A stretch of 37,477 nt of DNA from Chitinophagaceae bacterium (lineage in GTDB: Bacteria > Bacteroidota > Bacteroidia > Chitinophagales > Chitinophagaceae), in NCBI GenBank assembly GCA_947451935.1, contig CANGBH010000020.1, positions 1-37,477 on the forward strand. Reading direction: 5' to 3'. How positions within the stretch are numbered: the stretch's first letter is position 1; each line of letters begins with the position of its first letter. The notes below the pieces were generated by a model that was given only the letters and a program-made list of their open reading frames with translations, ran no database searches and was not told the DNA's origin. This document shows, piece by piece, positions 1 to 8,366 of the stretch. A program made the translations under genes and the position numbers.

Positions 1-851
1 AAGAATTCTATCGTTCCGACACTTTCATAATTGATAGCTTGAGCTGCTTTCACTGCAGCGGCACCCATTCTTTCACGGAGTTCATCTGTCATGAAAGGAG
101 AAGGAGATTCTTCAACCAACTTTTGGTGACGTCGTTGAATTGAACAATCTCGCTCACTCATATGGCATACCGTACCATAACGATCGCCTGCCACTTGAAT
201 TTCTATATGACGAGGCTCTTCAACAAATTTCTCCATGTACACACCATCATTTTTAAATGATGCTAGGGCTTCTGCTTTAGCATTGTTATATGCCTTTTCA
301 ATTTCTGATTCTGCCCAAACAACACGCATTCCTTTACCGCCACCACCAGCAGTTGCTTTTAAAATAACAGGATACCCTATTTCTTTAGCGATTACAATTG
401 CTTCCTCGACACTTTCCAACAATCCACCAGAACCAGGAACAACAGGCACCCCTGCTTTGATCATGGTTTCTTTAGCTGTTATTTTATCCCCCATCGACCT
501 GATTTGATCAGGAGTTGGACCAATAAATTTTACACCAGATTCATTACAAATCTCAGCAAATCGAGCATTTTCAGCTAAGAATCCATATCCAGGATGCACC
601 GCATCTGCATTGGTGATTTCCATTGCTGCCATAAGGTGAGGAATATTCAAATATGAATCTGAACTGGCTGGCTTTCCAATACATACTGCTTCGTCTGCAA
701 ACCGAACATGAAGACTATCCTTGTCGGCAGTAGAATAAACAGCCACTGTTTTTATTCCCATTTCCCGGCAGGTTCTGATAATCCTAAGTGCGATTTCGCC
801 TCTGTTGGCAATCAGAATTTTATTGAAACTGAGCTTCGAATCTTTTGTCAT
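1..851 (-). CDS. accC: Biotin carboxylase subunit of acetyl-CoA carboxylase (partial, C-terminus outside window)
   Basis: ATP-dependent carboxylation of the biotin on AccB, the first half-reaction of acetyl-CoA carboxylase in fatty acid synthesis (cytoplasm). Reading the minus strand from the ATG at 851 gives an N-terminus with the biotin carboxylase signature [15 protein letters not shown], then [10 protein letters not shown], the ATP-grasp glycine-rich loop [12 protein letters not shown] and [12 protein letters not shown]. About 283 codons are present, against roughly 450 for the family, so the C-terminal part lies beyond base 1. It follows accB by 46 bases with no terminator or promoter seen between, so the two are probably co-transcribed. 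The start is the first ATG giving the family N-terminus. A biotin carboxylase of propionyl-CoA or pyruvate carboxylase is less likely beside a stand-alone accB. Confidence 0.95.
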   Translation of the reverse strand, partial: MTKDSKLSFNKILIANRGEIALRIIRTCREMGIKTVAVYSTADKDSLHVRFADEAVCIGKPASSDSYLNIPHLMAAMEITNADAVHPGYGFLAENARFAEICNESGVKFIGPTPDQIRSMGDKITAKETMIKAGVPVVPGSGGLLESVEEAIVIAKEIGYPVILKATAGGGGKGMRVVWAESEIEKAYNNAKAEALASFKNDGVYMEKFVEEPRHIEIQVAGDRYGTVCHMSERDCSIQRRHQKLVEESPSPFMTDELRERMGAAAVKAAQAINYESVGTIEF

Positions 852-897
852 GCAATTCTATTAAATTAAAAATGAACCTGAAAAATAACGTTTGATG

Positions 898-1371
898 TTA
901 GGCAGGTTCTACAAGGAATAATGGTTGGTCGTATTCAACAGGCATTGAATCTTCTACAAGCACCTTCACTATTCGTCCAGAAATTTCACTTTCGATTTCG
1001 TTAAATAACTTCATGGCTTCAATGATGCAAACAGGCGTACCGGCTCTTACTTCATCACCCTCTTCCACAAAATTTGGCTTGCCCGGAGCAGCCTTCCTGT
1101 AAAAAGTACCAATCATAGGACTTTTTATCGTTAATAAATTATCAGTTGATTTTGCTTCAGCAGTTGCAGCCGCAGATGCTGGGGCAGCAGACAGTTGAGC
1201 AGCTGCAGGAGCTATCACCGTAGGCTGTGCAAGTTGAACAGGAGCTGCGGTTACGTATTTGTCTTCCTTTTGCTTGATGGTAATCTTGAATTCCTTTTCT
1301 TCAATGGTCAATTCGCTAATATTCGACTTGTTTACCATTTTAACGAGGTCCTGAATGTGCTTTAAATCCAT
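898..1371 (-). CDS. accB: Biotin carboxyl carrier protein of acetyl-CoA carboxylase
   Basis: Carries biotin between the carboxylase and carboxyltransferase sites of acetyl-CoA carboxylase. The 157-residue protein has an N-terminal helical segment (about 1-40), an Ala/Pro-rich flexible linker (about 42-75) and a C-terminal biotinyl domain (about 78-157). The biotinylation motif EAMK is visible with Lys121 as the acceptor, and the GTFYRKAAPG thumb region typical of AccB is at about 88-97. It lies between efp and accC, the usual Bacteroidota order. A promoter at 1405-1436 and an upstream terminator at 1461-1494 suggest that accB-accC has its own transcription start. Confidence 0.96.
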   Translation of the reverse strand: MDLKHIQDLVKMVNKSNISELTIEEKEFKITIKQKEDKYVTAAPVQLAQPTVIAPAAAQLSAAPASAAATAEAKSTDNLLTIKSPMIGTFYRKAAPGKPNFVEEGDEVRAGTPVCIIEAMKLFNEIESEISGRIVKVLVEDSMPVEYDQPLFLVEPA

Positions 1372-1404
1372 CTTTAAATATTATTTAGTGGTTTTAATGG
1401 AGGG

Positions 1405-1436
1405 TAAAGGTGGGGGAAAATTGGGTTTCAGCCAAA
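1405..1436 (-). promoter_or_regulatory. Predicted promoter of accB-accC
   Basis: On the minus strand TTTG (1436-1433) is followed after 20 bases by CACCTTTA (1412-1405), close to the Bacteroidota pattern TTTG...TAnnTTTG. The implied transcript start is about 25-30 bases before the accB ATG. The same 20-base spacing occurs in the efp promoter. Confidence 0.55.
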
Positions 1437-1460
1437 TTAAATTTGGGGCTTTTTTAAAGA

Positions 1461-1494
1461 AAATGCCCCAAAATCGGTTGAAATTGGGGCATTT
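1461..1494 (-). terminator. Rho-independent terminator after efp
   Basis: An 11-bp stem pairs 1461-1471 (AAATGCCCCAA) with 1484-1494 (TTGGGGCATTT) around a 12-base loop. On the minus strand it is followed by a T-rich stretch. It starts 33 bases after the efp stop. A second GGGGC at 1445-1449 can pair with the same GCCCC strand, giving a competing 8-bp hairpin. Confidence 0.75.
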
Positions 1495-1526
1495 TTACTT
1501 AAAAATTGAGTAAAATAGCTAAAAAA

Positions 1527-2093
1527 TCATTCTTTCACTCTCTCTATATATTCACCTGTTTTTGTATTTACTTTAATTAAATCACCTTCATTGACGAACA
1601 AAGGCACCATCACTGTTGCCCCAGTTTCAACTGTGGCGGCTTTAAGGGTCCTTGTGGCGGTGTCTCCACGAAGTCCAGGCTCTGAATACGTAACTTTTGA
1701 AACGACTTTATCAGGAAGCTCTACACTCATAGGAAGCTCTGTTTCGGTATTGATTAATACAGAAACTTCCTGTCCATCTGTTAAGAATTTTGGTGCATCG
1801 ACCATGGTTTCAGGGACTGAGATCTGTTCGAACGTTTCACTATCCATGAAACTATATCCTGTTTCGTCTTTATATAAGAACTGATACGACTTGCGCTCAA
1901 CCCTTACTGGATGGATGTTATCACCACTATTCCACGTTTTTTCGATGCTTCGTGTATTGTCAAGGCCTTTGAGTTTCGCCCAAACTTTGGCTGCAGCCCT
2001 TGCGGTCTTATTTTCACCAAATTCGATCACTGTATAAAGACTGCCGTCCAATTTAAGGATCATGCCTCTGGAGATGTCTGAAGTATTTGCCAT
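1527..2093 (-). CDS. efp: Translation elongation factor P with Arg at the loop tip
   Basis: Binds ribosomes stalled on polyproline stretches and promotes peptide bond formation. The 188-residue length is the family norm. The three-domain EF-P sequence is clear: an N-terminal KOW-like domain beginning ANTSDISRGM, the central OB domain, and a C-terminus with TLKAATVETGATVMVPLFV. The start is the ATG at 2093. The frame is open further upstream to 2141, but that extension is not EF-P-like and contains the predicted promoter. The domain I loop, usually PGKG with a modified Lys, reads KTARAAA here, with Arg32 in the tip position. That resembles the Arg-type loop of rhamnosylated proteobacterial EF-P. 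No modification enzyme is seen in the window. Confidence 0.95.
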   Translation of the reverse strand: MANTSDISRGMILKLDGSLYTVIEFGENKTARAAAKVWAKLKGLDNTRSIEKTWNSGDNIHPVRVERKSYQFLYKDETGYSFMDSETFEQISVPETMVDAPKFLTDGQEVSVLINTETELPMSVELPDKVVSKVTYSEPGLRGDTATRTLKAATVETGATVMVPLFVNEGDLIKVNTKTGEYIERVKE

Positions 2094-2110
2094 GTTATTG
2101 ATTAAGGCCG

Positions 2111-2142
2111 TAAAGGTAAACGAAATTAAAAACGAGAACAAA
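2111..2142 (-). promoter_or_regulatory. Predicted promoter of efp
   Basis: Minus-strand TTTG (2142-2139), 20 bases, then TACCTTTA (2118-2111), matching the Bacteroidota -33/-7 pattern. The -7 element ends 17 bases before the efp ATG, which supports the start at 2093 over any upstream start. Confidence 0.6.
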
Positions 2143-2223
2143 CCATCTTTTAAAAAATGCCTAGAAAATAGACATTAGTGGAAATAATTTATCCAACTAT
2201 CAACCCAAAACACATTTACGCAG

Positions 2224-2231
2224 TACCTTTG
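2224..2231 (+). promoter_or_regulatory. Predicted -7 promoter element of mdh
   Basis: TACCTTTG fits TAnnTTTG and is followed by C, 39 bases before the mdh ATG. No good -33 TTTG is present at the expected distance. The core with its flank (ACCTTTGC) recurs before gapA at 30741. Confidence 0.5.
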
Positions 2232-2270
2232 CGGCGCAAACAACATTTTATTTATCTATAAATCTTTAAC

Positions 2271-3194
2271 ATGAAAGTTACCGTTGTAGGAGCTGGAGCC
2301 GTTGGTGCTACCACAGCTGATAATATTGCCCGTGCAGGCGTATGCACAGAGTTGGTACTTCTAGACATCAAAGAAGGACTTGCTGAAGGCAAGGCACAAG
2401 ACATGCAACAAACAGCTGCATTATTAGGCTTTGATACGATCATAACTGGATCAACAAACGATTATTCTAAAACTGCACATAGTGACGTAGTTGTTATTAC
2501 ATCAGGAATACCTCGCAAGCCTGGTATGACAAGAGAAGAACTTATTGGCACCAATGCAGGTATCGTTAAAACGGTTTGTGAAAACATCCTTGCACACTCT
2601 CCAAATACTATCATCATTGTCATCAGTAATCCAATGGATACGATGACCTACTTAGCGCTTAAATCAACTGGATTGCCTAAGAATAGAATTATCGGCATGG
2701 GTGGAACACTTGATAGCAGTCGATTTAAATATCAGCTTTCTCAACATTTACAATGTAGTGCAAGCGACTTAAATGCTATTGTAATTGGCGGTCATGGTGA
2801 TACTACCATGATTCCACTGATTAGCAAAGCAACCTGGAATAGTATTCCTGTAACACAATTCCTATCTACCGAACAACAAGAAAAAATTGTTGCCGATACG
2901 ATGGTAGGCGGCGCAACACTTACTAAACTCATTGGAACATCTGCTTGGTATGCACCAGGCGCAGCAGGAGCTGCATTAGTAAGTAGCATATTAAGAGATG
3001 AGAAAAAACTATTTACCTGTTGTGTAGCATTAGAAGGAGAATATGGGCAAAAAGATATTTGTCTTGGTGTTCCAGTAACCATCGGTAAAAATGGATGGGA
3101 AAAAATCCTTCCACTCGAACTATCTGCCGCTGAACAAGAAGCATTTGAGAAAAGTGCAGCAGCAGTGCGCTCTATGAATGAAGTATTAGGATAA
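2271..3194 (+). CDS. mdh: Malate dehydrogenase (LDH-like type)
   Basis: NAD-dependent malate/oxaloacetate interconversion in the TCA cycle. The 307-residue protein has the N-terminal dinucleotide fold with GAGAVG at 7-12. Arg82 in GIPRKPGM is the residue that selects malate over lactate, with Arg88 and Arg151 as the other substrate arginines. Asn120 and the catalytic His175 (GGHGD) are present. The length matches the LDH-like bacterial MDH group. The gene is monocistronic by layout: its own -7 element lies upstream and a strong terminator follows 30 bases after the stop. Confidence 0.96.
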   Translation: MKVTVVGAGAVGATTADNIARAGVCTELVLLDIKEGLAEGKAQDMQQTAALLGFDTIITGSTNDYSKTAHSDVVVITSGIPRKPGMTREELIGTNAGIVKTVCENILAHSPNTIIIVISNPMDTMTYLALKSTGLPKNRIIGMGGTLDSSRFKYQLSQHLQCSASDLNAIVIGGHGDTTMIPLISKATWNSIPVTQFLSTEQQEKIVADTMVGGATLTKLIGTSAWYAPGAAGAALVSSILRDEKKLFTCCVALEGEYGQKDICLGVPVTIGKNGWEKILPLELSAAEQEAFEKSAAAVRSMNEVLG

Positions 3195-3224
3195 GCATCA
3201 GCCAAAGAGCTAATCAATCATATT

Positions 3225-3257
3225 AAAGGTGAGGTATATAATACCTCACCTTTTTTT
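3225..3257 (+). terminator. Rho-independent terminator after mdh
   Basis: A perfect 13-bp stem pairs 3225-3237 (AAAGGTGAGGTAT) with 3241-3253 around a 3-base loop and runs into seven T residues. Confidence 0.9.
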
Positions 3258-3370
3258 GTCTACCTAGTAATAAAAAGAAAAGCCAGTTGCTCTCAATAAT
3301 TTCAGAATTCTTGCCATAATTTATAGCAACTAGATTATATTTAAAATCAATTTTATAATAAGACATACAT

Positions 3371-4612
3371 ATGACTGAAGCAAAATACGATAAGAAAATA
3401 CTGTTGACAATACTCATTGCAGCACTAGGCTATTTTGTAGACATATATGAATTGCTTCTATTTTCTATTGTAAGAAAACCAAGTCTTATAGGGCTTGGTG
3501 TACTAGATGAAAAAATTCCATTGCTTGTGGCTAGTACCAAAGTAATCAATTGGCAGATGACAGGATTGCTTATTGGGGGAATCCTTTGGGGTGTTATGGG
3601 TGATAAAAAAGGCAGATTAAGCGTACTCTTCGGATCCATCATCTTATACTCGGTCGCAAATTTTGTAACAGGTTATGTTCAAACAGTAGACCAATATGCA
3701 TGGGCTAGATTTATCGGAGGAATTGGACTCGCAGGGGAGTTAGGTGCTGGGATAACCTTAGTTAGTGAATTACTACCAAGAAGTAAAAGAGGGCTAGGGA
3801 CTTCGTTGGTTGCAGGCGTAGGACTTCTTGGTGCAGTATTTGCCTATTTTATTTTTAAAGCGACCAATGATTGGAGGCTATGTTATAAAATTGGCGGAGT
3901 ACTAGGTGTGTTCCTCCTCATGCTCCGAGTAAGTGTTTCAGAGAGTCTGATGTATGCTAATATAAAATCAGCCAATGTTCAAAAAGGAAATTTTTTCATG
4001 TTTTTTACTAACGCAAAAAGATTCAAAAAATATGTGCTTGCCATATTAATTGGCCTTCCAACATGGTACGTTATTGGCATATTGATGAATTACAGCAATC
4101 GATTTTCTGCTGACCTTTATACAAACAGCCTAGTAGACTCCGGAAAGGCTACCATGTTTGGCTACATTGGCATTTCAGTTGGAGATGTCACCATTGGCTT
4201 AATTAGTCAATACTTCAAAAGCAGAAAGAAAGCACTATTCTTGTTTTATGGATTCACCATTATTTCATGTTTCTTGTATTTTTCGACATTTAATAATTCA
4301 GACTCCATGATGTATTTAATTTGTGGACTCCTTGGATTTAGCAGTGGGTTTTGGGCCATTTTTGTCACCATGGGTGCTGAACAATTTGGCACCAACCTTC
4401 GAGCAACTGCTGCCACAACAATTCCAAATATGGTTAGGGGTGCCTTGCCGCTAATCAACTTAATGTTTCTGGATTTATTTCAAGAGACCTGGAAATGGAA
4501 TCTCATCAAAAGTGGAATTATAACCGGTGTAATTGTCATGTGTATAGCTATAATAGCAGCCTGGTTCACAGAAGAAACCTTCAGAAAAAAAATGAACTTT
4601 CTAGAAAATTGA
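3371..4612 (+). CDS. MFS transporter, metabolite:H+ symporter-like
   Basis: A 413-residue inner-membrane carrier with about 12 hydrophobic segments. The MFS motif A appears as GDKKGR after the second membrane segment (about 77-82). ARFIGGIGLAGELGAG follows at about 112-127, resembling the sugar-porter and metabolite:H+ symporter branches. A cytoplasmic loop falls near 195-215, between the two six-helix halves. The substrate cannot be read from the sequence; the nearby malate dehydrogenase and dicarboxylate symporter make a small organic acid a weak guess. A possible -7 element, TATATTTA, lies at 3336-3343. The gene is convergent with dedA, 22 bases away. Confidence 0.8.
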   Translation: MTEAKYDKKILLTILIAALGYFVDIYELLLFSIVRKPSLIGLGVLDEKIPLLVASTKVINWQMTGLLIGGILWGVMGDKKGRLSVLFGSIILYSVANFVTGYVQTVDQYAWARFIGGIGLAGELGAGITLVSELLPRSKRGLGTSLVAGVGLLGAVFAYFIFKATNDWRLCYKIGGVLGVFLLMLRVSVSESLMYANIKSANVQKGNFFMFFTNAKRFKKYVLAILIGLPTWYVIGILMNYSNRFSADLYTNSLVDSGKATMFGYIGISVGDVTIGLISQYFKSRKKALFLFYGFTIISCFLYFSTFNNSDSMMYLICGLLGFSSGFWAIFVTMGAEQFGTNLRATAATTIPNMVRGALPLINLMFLDLFQETWKWNLIKSGIITGVIVMCIAIIAAWFTEETFRKKMNFLEN

Positions 4613-4634
4613 TACGCTAACTTAGGCTACTTGA

Positions 4635-5300
4635 TTATTTCTTTTTGCCACTAGCAACTAGTTTTATAATCACTGGAGCAGTGGTTACGAAAATGATTCC
4701 CAATACAATTATTTCAAGATGGCTTTTTAGATCAAATGAAAAACGATCTAAAAAGAATTTGTATAAGTAGTGCCCAGAAAACAACATAACCAATACCCAG
4801 GATATACACCCAACGATATTGTAAAAAGAAAAACGATGCTTGTCCATCTTCACAATACCTGCAATGATTGGTGCAAACGTTCTTATGATAGGAAGAAATC
4901 GTGCAAAAACAATAGCGCCAGCACCATGCTTTTCATAAAATTCTTGAGCTGCATATAAATGCTTCTTCTTGAAAAAGAAACTATCCTTTCGCTGAAAAAG
5001 ATATTTTCCACTTGCTGCACCAAACCAATATCCGACTGTATTACCTAGTACTCCAGCACAGAAGACGAGAGTGGATAATAAGAATAAACTTAGGACATCG
5101 TTATTGATATTGAATAATTCTGAAACGAGTTCATTACTATATATACCGGCAACAAAAAGCAATGAATCACCTGGAAGGAAAAACCCAGCAAATAATCCTG
5201 TCTCGGCAAAAACGATAAACAAAAAAAGCCACAGACCACCATGCTGAATATAAAATTCAGGGTTCAAAAAATCTTTCCACTGTATTGCAAGTTCTATCAT
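4635..5300 (-). CDS. DedA family membrane protein
   Basis: A 221-residue polytopic membrane protein of the DedA/SNARE-associated family (VTT domain). Members are linked to undecaprenyl-phosphate or phospholipid recycling and membrane homeostasis. The family marks are visible: ETGLFAGFFLPGDSLLF near 33-49, then FARFLPIIRTFAPIIAG near 131-147, with the essential Arg residues, and GCISWV near 162. The C-terminus is basic (GKKK). It follows the dicarboxylate symporter by 35 bases on the same strand, so the two may share a transcript. The individual function is not determined. Confidence 0.88.
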   Translation of the reverse strand: MIELAIQWKDFLNPEFYIQHGGLWLFLFIVFAETGLFAGFFLPGDSLLFVAGIYSNELVSELFNINNDVLSLFLLSTLVFCAGVLGNTVGYWFGAASGKYLFQRKDSFFFKKKHLYAAQEFYEKHGAGAIVFARFLPIIRTFAPIIAGIVKMDKHRFSFYNIVGCISWVLVMLFSGHYLYKFFLDRFSFDLKSHLEIIVLGIIFVTTAPVIIKLVASGKKK

Positions 5301-5335
5301 AATATAATTTAATCCGTCATCATATACCCAGCTAT

Positions 5336-6604
5336 CTATGCCATAGGCTCTATTTCTATGCCAACATCGCTTAATTCATTTTCCCATTTACTCACTGCAC
5401 TGGTAGCCAGTGCATTGCCAACAACATTGGTCATAGACCTAAACATATCGCAAAAATGATCAATAGGAATAATCAGTGCAATCCCTTCTGGTGGGATTTT
5501 AAACATAGCACATGTGGCTGTAACAACAACCAATGAAGCTCTTGGAACACCAGCAATTCCTTTACTGGTGAGCATCAAAACCAACAACATAGTCAGTTGT
5601 GTTCCCAAATCAAGATGTATGCCATACGCTTGTGCGATTGCTAAGCTGGCGAAGGTCATATACATCATACTTCCATCCAAATTAAAACTGTATCCCAGAG
5701 GAAGAATAAAAGAGACGATTTTATCTTTACACCCAAATTTTTCTAACTCTGAAGTGAGTTTAGGGAATACAGCCTCGCTACTTGTTGTACTAAACGCGAT
5801 GAGAAGTGGTTGAGAAATAGCCTTCATTAAAATAAATAATCGCTTCCTCAAAATAATATACCCAACGGTTAGCAGTACAACCCATAAAGCAGCAATACCA
5901 ATTAAAAAAGACAATAAGTATTGTCCATAAAAGGAAAATACTTCCAATCCTTTAGATGCAATGACCGCAGCAATTGCACCAAATACGCCCAGTGGCGCGA
6001 AGTTCATTACATACCCAACCATTTTCAAAATGATATGGGAAATTGAATCCATTGCTCTTACAATAATTTTCCCTTTCTCTCCAAGGGCTGCAGTACCAAC
6101 GCCAAAGAAAATACTGAACACAACAATTTGAAGTATCTCATTTGAAGCCATGGCTTCAATTACGCTTTTTGGAAATACGTGCTCAATAAATTTTTGAAAG
6201 GAAAATTCTTGTGTCTTACCGATTAAATCTTTTGCGCCATCTAGATCAGCAGTGCTTAAATTAATTGCAGTACCTGGTTTGAAAAAATTTACCAATACCA
6301 TCCCCAATAGCAAGCTAATCAGGGAAGCAGAAATAAACCATAACATGGCTTTCCCTCCAACTCGTCCGACCGATTTGAGGTCACCTAATTTGGCGATTCC
6401 AACAACAAGTGTGGTAAAAACCAATGGGGCAATAACCATCTGAACCAATCTTAAAAAAATGGTTGTCAACAACTTGATGTTTGTCGAAAACGCCTTGATG
6501 GTTTCAGGAGACGACTCAATATGCACTATATACCCTGCTAAAATGCCAAGAACCATGGCAATTAAAATATACATGGTCAATTTACCTGATCCGCTTCCTT
6601 TCAT
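5336..6604 (-). CDS. Dicarboxylate/acidic amino acid:cation symporter (DAACS family)
   Basis: A 422-residue inner-membrane importer of the GltP/DctA/GltPh family, which moves glutamate, aspartate or C4-dicarboxylates with H+ or Na+. The serine-rich re-entrant hairpin (STTSSE, 272-277), the NLDG unwound-helix motif (308-311) and the substrate-binding helix with Asp386, Arg389 and Asn393 are all present. Arg389 corresponds to the Arg that binds the side-chain carboxylate, which supports an acidic substrate. The LPLGYSFNLDG wording is closer to DctA than to GltPh. It appears to be the first gene of a unit with dedA. No clear promoter box was found. Confidence 0.92.
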   Translation of the reverse strand: MKGSGSGKLTMYILIAMVLGILAGYIVHIESSPETIKAFSTNIKLLTTIFLRLVQMVIAPLVFTTLVVGIAKLGDLKSVGRVGGKAMLWFISASLISLLLGMVLVNFFKPGTAINLSTADLDGAKDLIGKTQEFSFQKFIEHVFPKSVIEAMASNEILQIVVFSIFFGVGTAALGEKGKIIVRAMDSISHIILKMVGYVMNFAPLGVFGAIAAVIASKGLEVFSFYGQYLLSFLIGIAALWVVLLTVGYIILRKRLFILMKAISQPLLIAFSTTSSEAVFPKLTSELEKFGCKDKIVSFILPLGYSFNLDGSMMYMTFASLAIAQAYGIHLDLGTQLTMLLVLMLTSKGIAGVPRASLVVVTATCAMFKIPPEGIALIIPIDHFCDMFRSMTNVVGNALATSAVSKWENELSDVGIEIEPMA

Positions 6605-6752
6605 CTGTGATGGAGGTTTAGTTTATTGTCACGTAAAATAAACATTAAAATCCATTTGGGTATGCTAATTATGGAGACAAAATAAATATCAATGTGTTGG
6701 AATAATTATTTATTTTACAACATTCCTTCAAACAACTAACTAACTAATTGCT

Positions 6753-8246
6753 ATGAGTTTATTCAGAAGAAAATCGCTCGACTTATTGCTCTCAGAAGCA
6801 TCTAATTCAGAAAAAGGACTCAAAAGAACGCTTGGCGCTGGCAATCTCATTGCATTAGGCATTGGAGCCATCATTGGTGCAGGACTTTTTGTAAGGACTG
6901 CTGCCGCAGCAGGACAAGCTGCTGGAGCCGGCGTAACACTTTCATTTATTGTTGCAGCCGTTGGTTGTGCATTTGCAGGACTCTGTTATGCAGAATTCGC
7001 TTCTATGATTCCAATCTCTGGTAGTGCTTATGCTTACTCCTATGTAACCATGGGTGAACTTGTGGCATGGATTATAGGATGGGCGCTAATTATGGAGTAT
7101 GCACTCGGAGCTGCTACGGTTTCTATTGCATGGAGTGAGTATTTAAACAAACTGTTAGGAGGTCAGATTCCGTATGAATGGTGCCACTCTCCTTTTGAAA
7201 GTTTTACTGATTCAGCAGGTGTATTGCACGCAGGAATGATCAATGCTCCTGCTTTAGTTATTCTATTATTACTAACCTTACTCCTAATTAAGGGAACACA
7301 AGAATCTGCAACAGTGAATGCGATTATCGTATTTATAAAAGTTGCCGTGGTGTTGATTTTTATTGCCATTGGATGGCAGTATATCAAGCCTGAAAATTAT
7401 GTTCCTTATTTGATTCCAGAGAACACACCTCCAGTTTTAGATAAAGCTGGTAAAGTGATTGCTGAATATAGCCAATGGAATAAACATGGTTGGGGTGGAG
7501 TTCTTGGTGGTGCAGGAATTGTATTCTTTGCCTTCATCGGATTTGACGCTGTAAGTACCGCAGCACAAGAAGCTAAAAATCCAAAAAGAGATATGCCTAT
7601 AGGAATTCTAGGCTCATTAGTAATCTGCACCATCTTATATATTTTATTTGGTCATGTACTTACTGGTGTAGCGAACTGGAAAGATTTTGTTGACCCTGAA
7701 AAAGGCCGTGAGGCTTCTGTGGCTTATGCAATCACAACGGGCATGCCAAAATTTGGATGGCTAGCTACTGCGGTAACCGTTGCAATTTTGGCTGGGTTCT
7801 CATCAGTAATTCTTGTCATGTTGATGGGGCAAAGTAGAATCTTCTATACCATGAGTAATGATGGCTTAATACCTAAAGCGTTTGGCCAACTGCACGCTAA
7901 GTATAAAACGCCATATAAAGCAAATATTATTTTATTTGTTTTTGTAGGACTTTTCGCAGCGTTTGTTCCTGGCCACGTAGCAGGTGACTTAACTAGCTTT
8001 GGAACACTTTTTGCATTTGTACTTGTAAGTATAGGTGTATGGATACTTCGTGTTAAAGCACCAAACCTAGAAAGACCATTTAAAGCACCTCTAGCACCTG
8101 TAGTAAGTGTACTTGGAGCGGTGATTTGCCTTGCCATGATATATGGATTGGATAATGAAACCCTCAAAGTAGCATTCGGTTGGATGGCTCTTGGTTTAGT
8201 TGTTTATTTCTTATACAGCAAAAAGCACAGTAAATTAAATAAGTAA
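6753..8246 (+). CDS. APC superfamily amino acid permease
   Basis: A 497-residue inner-membrane amino acid transporter, cationic amino acid transporter-like (YfnA/CAT type). The first helix has the substrate-binding unwound segment IGAIIGAGLFV (about 36-46). Twelve or more hydrophobic segments follow. GFDAVSTAAQEAKNPKRDMP, near 263-282, is the conserved helix 6 and following loop of this family. An extracytoplasmic insertion of about 40 residues (near 217-250) precedes that helix. The start is the ATG at 6753. The gene is divergent from the dicarboxylate symporter and ends at a strong terminator, so it is probably transcribed alone. The exact substrate is unknown. Confidence 0.9.
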   Translation: MSLFRRKSLDLLLSEASNSEKGLKRTLGAGNLIALGIGAIIGAGLFVRTAAAAGQAAGAGVTLSFIVAAVGCAFAGLCYAEFASMIPISGSAYAYSYVTMGELVAWIIGWALIMEYALGAATVSIAWSEYLNKLLGGQIPYEWCHSPFESFTDSAGVLHAGMINAPALVILLLLTLLLIKGTQESATVNAIIVFIKVAVVLIFIAIGWQYIKPENYVPYLIPENTPPVLDKAGKVIAEYSQWNKHGWGGVLGGAGIVFFAFIGFDAVSTAAQEAKNPKRDMPIGILGSLVICTILYILFGHVLTGVANWKDFVDPEKGREASVAYAITTGMPKFGWLATAVTVAILAGFSSVILVMLMGQSRIFYTMSNDGLIPKAFGQLHAKYKTPYKANIILFVFVGLFAAFVPGHVAGDLTSFGTLFAFVLVSIGVWILRVKAPNLERPFKAPLAPVVSVLGAVICLAMIYGLDNETLKVAFGWMALGLVVYFLYSKKHSKLNK

Positions 8247-8261
8247 AGAGGATGATAATAG

Positions 8262-8297
8262 AAAAAACCCGGATGATCACTTATCCGGGTTTTTTTT
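8262..8297 (+). terminator. Rho-independent terminator after the APC permease
   Basis: A 13-bp stem pairs 8262-8274 (AAAAAACCCGGAT) with 8283-8295 around an 8-base loop and continues into a T-run. Confidence 0.9.
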
Positions 8298-8314
8298 ACA
8301 CCATAGAGAACCCT

Positions 8315-8322
8315 TAAATTTG
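8315..8322 (+). promoter_or_regulatory. Predicted -7 promoter element of yebC
   Basis: TAAATTTG is an exact TAnnTTTG match, 44 bases before the yebC ATG and just past the terminator of the preceding gene. The -33 region falls in the terminator T-run. Confidence 0.55.
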
Positions 8323-8366
8323 TATCCCCTTAAGAAATACTAGCATATTTAAAATCATATTGTACT

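Noticed and set aside
2094-2141. N-terminal extension of EF-P
   Set aside because: The frame is open, but it is not EF-P-like and it contains the predicted promoter; the ATG at 2093 gives the standard 188-residue protein.
2792-3217. Minus-strand open frame of 141 codons inside mdh
   Set aside because: It is antisense to a complete, well-conserved mdh and its translation shows no family features.
6730-6749. Tetranucleotide repeat (AACT copies) before the APC permease as a phase-variation tract
   Set aside because: Only about three to four copies are present and it lies outside the coding frame; too short to call.
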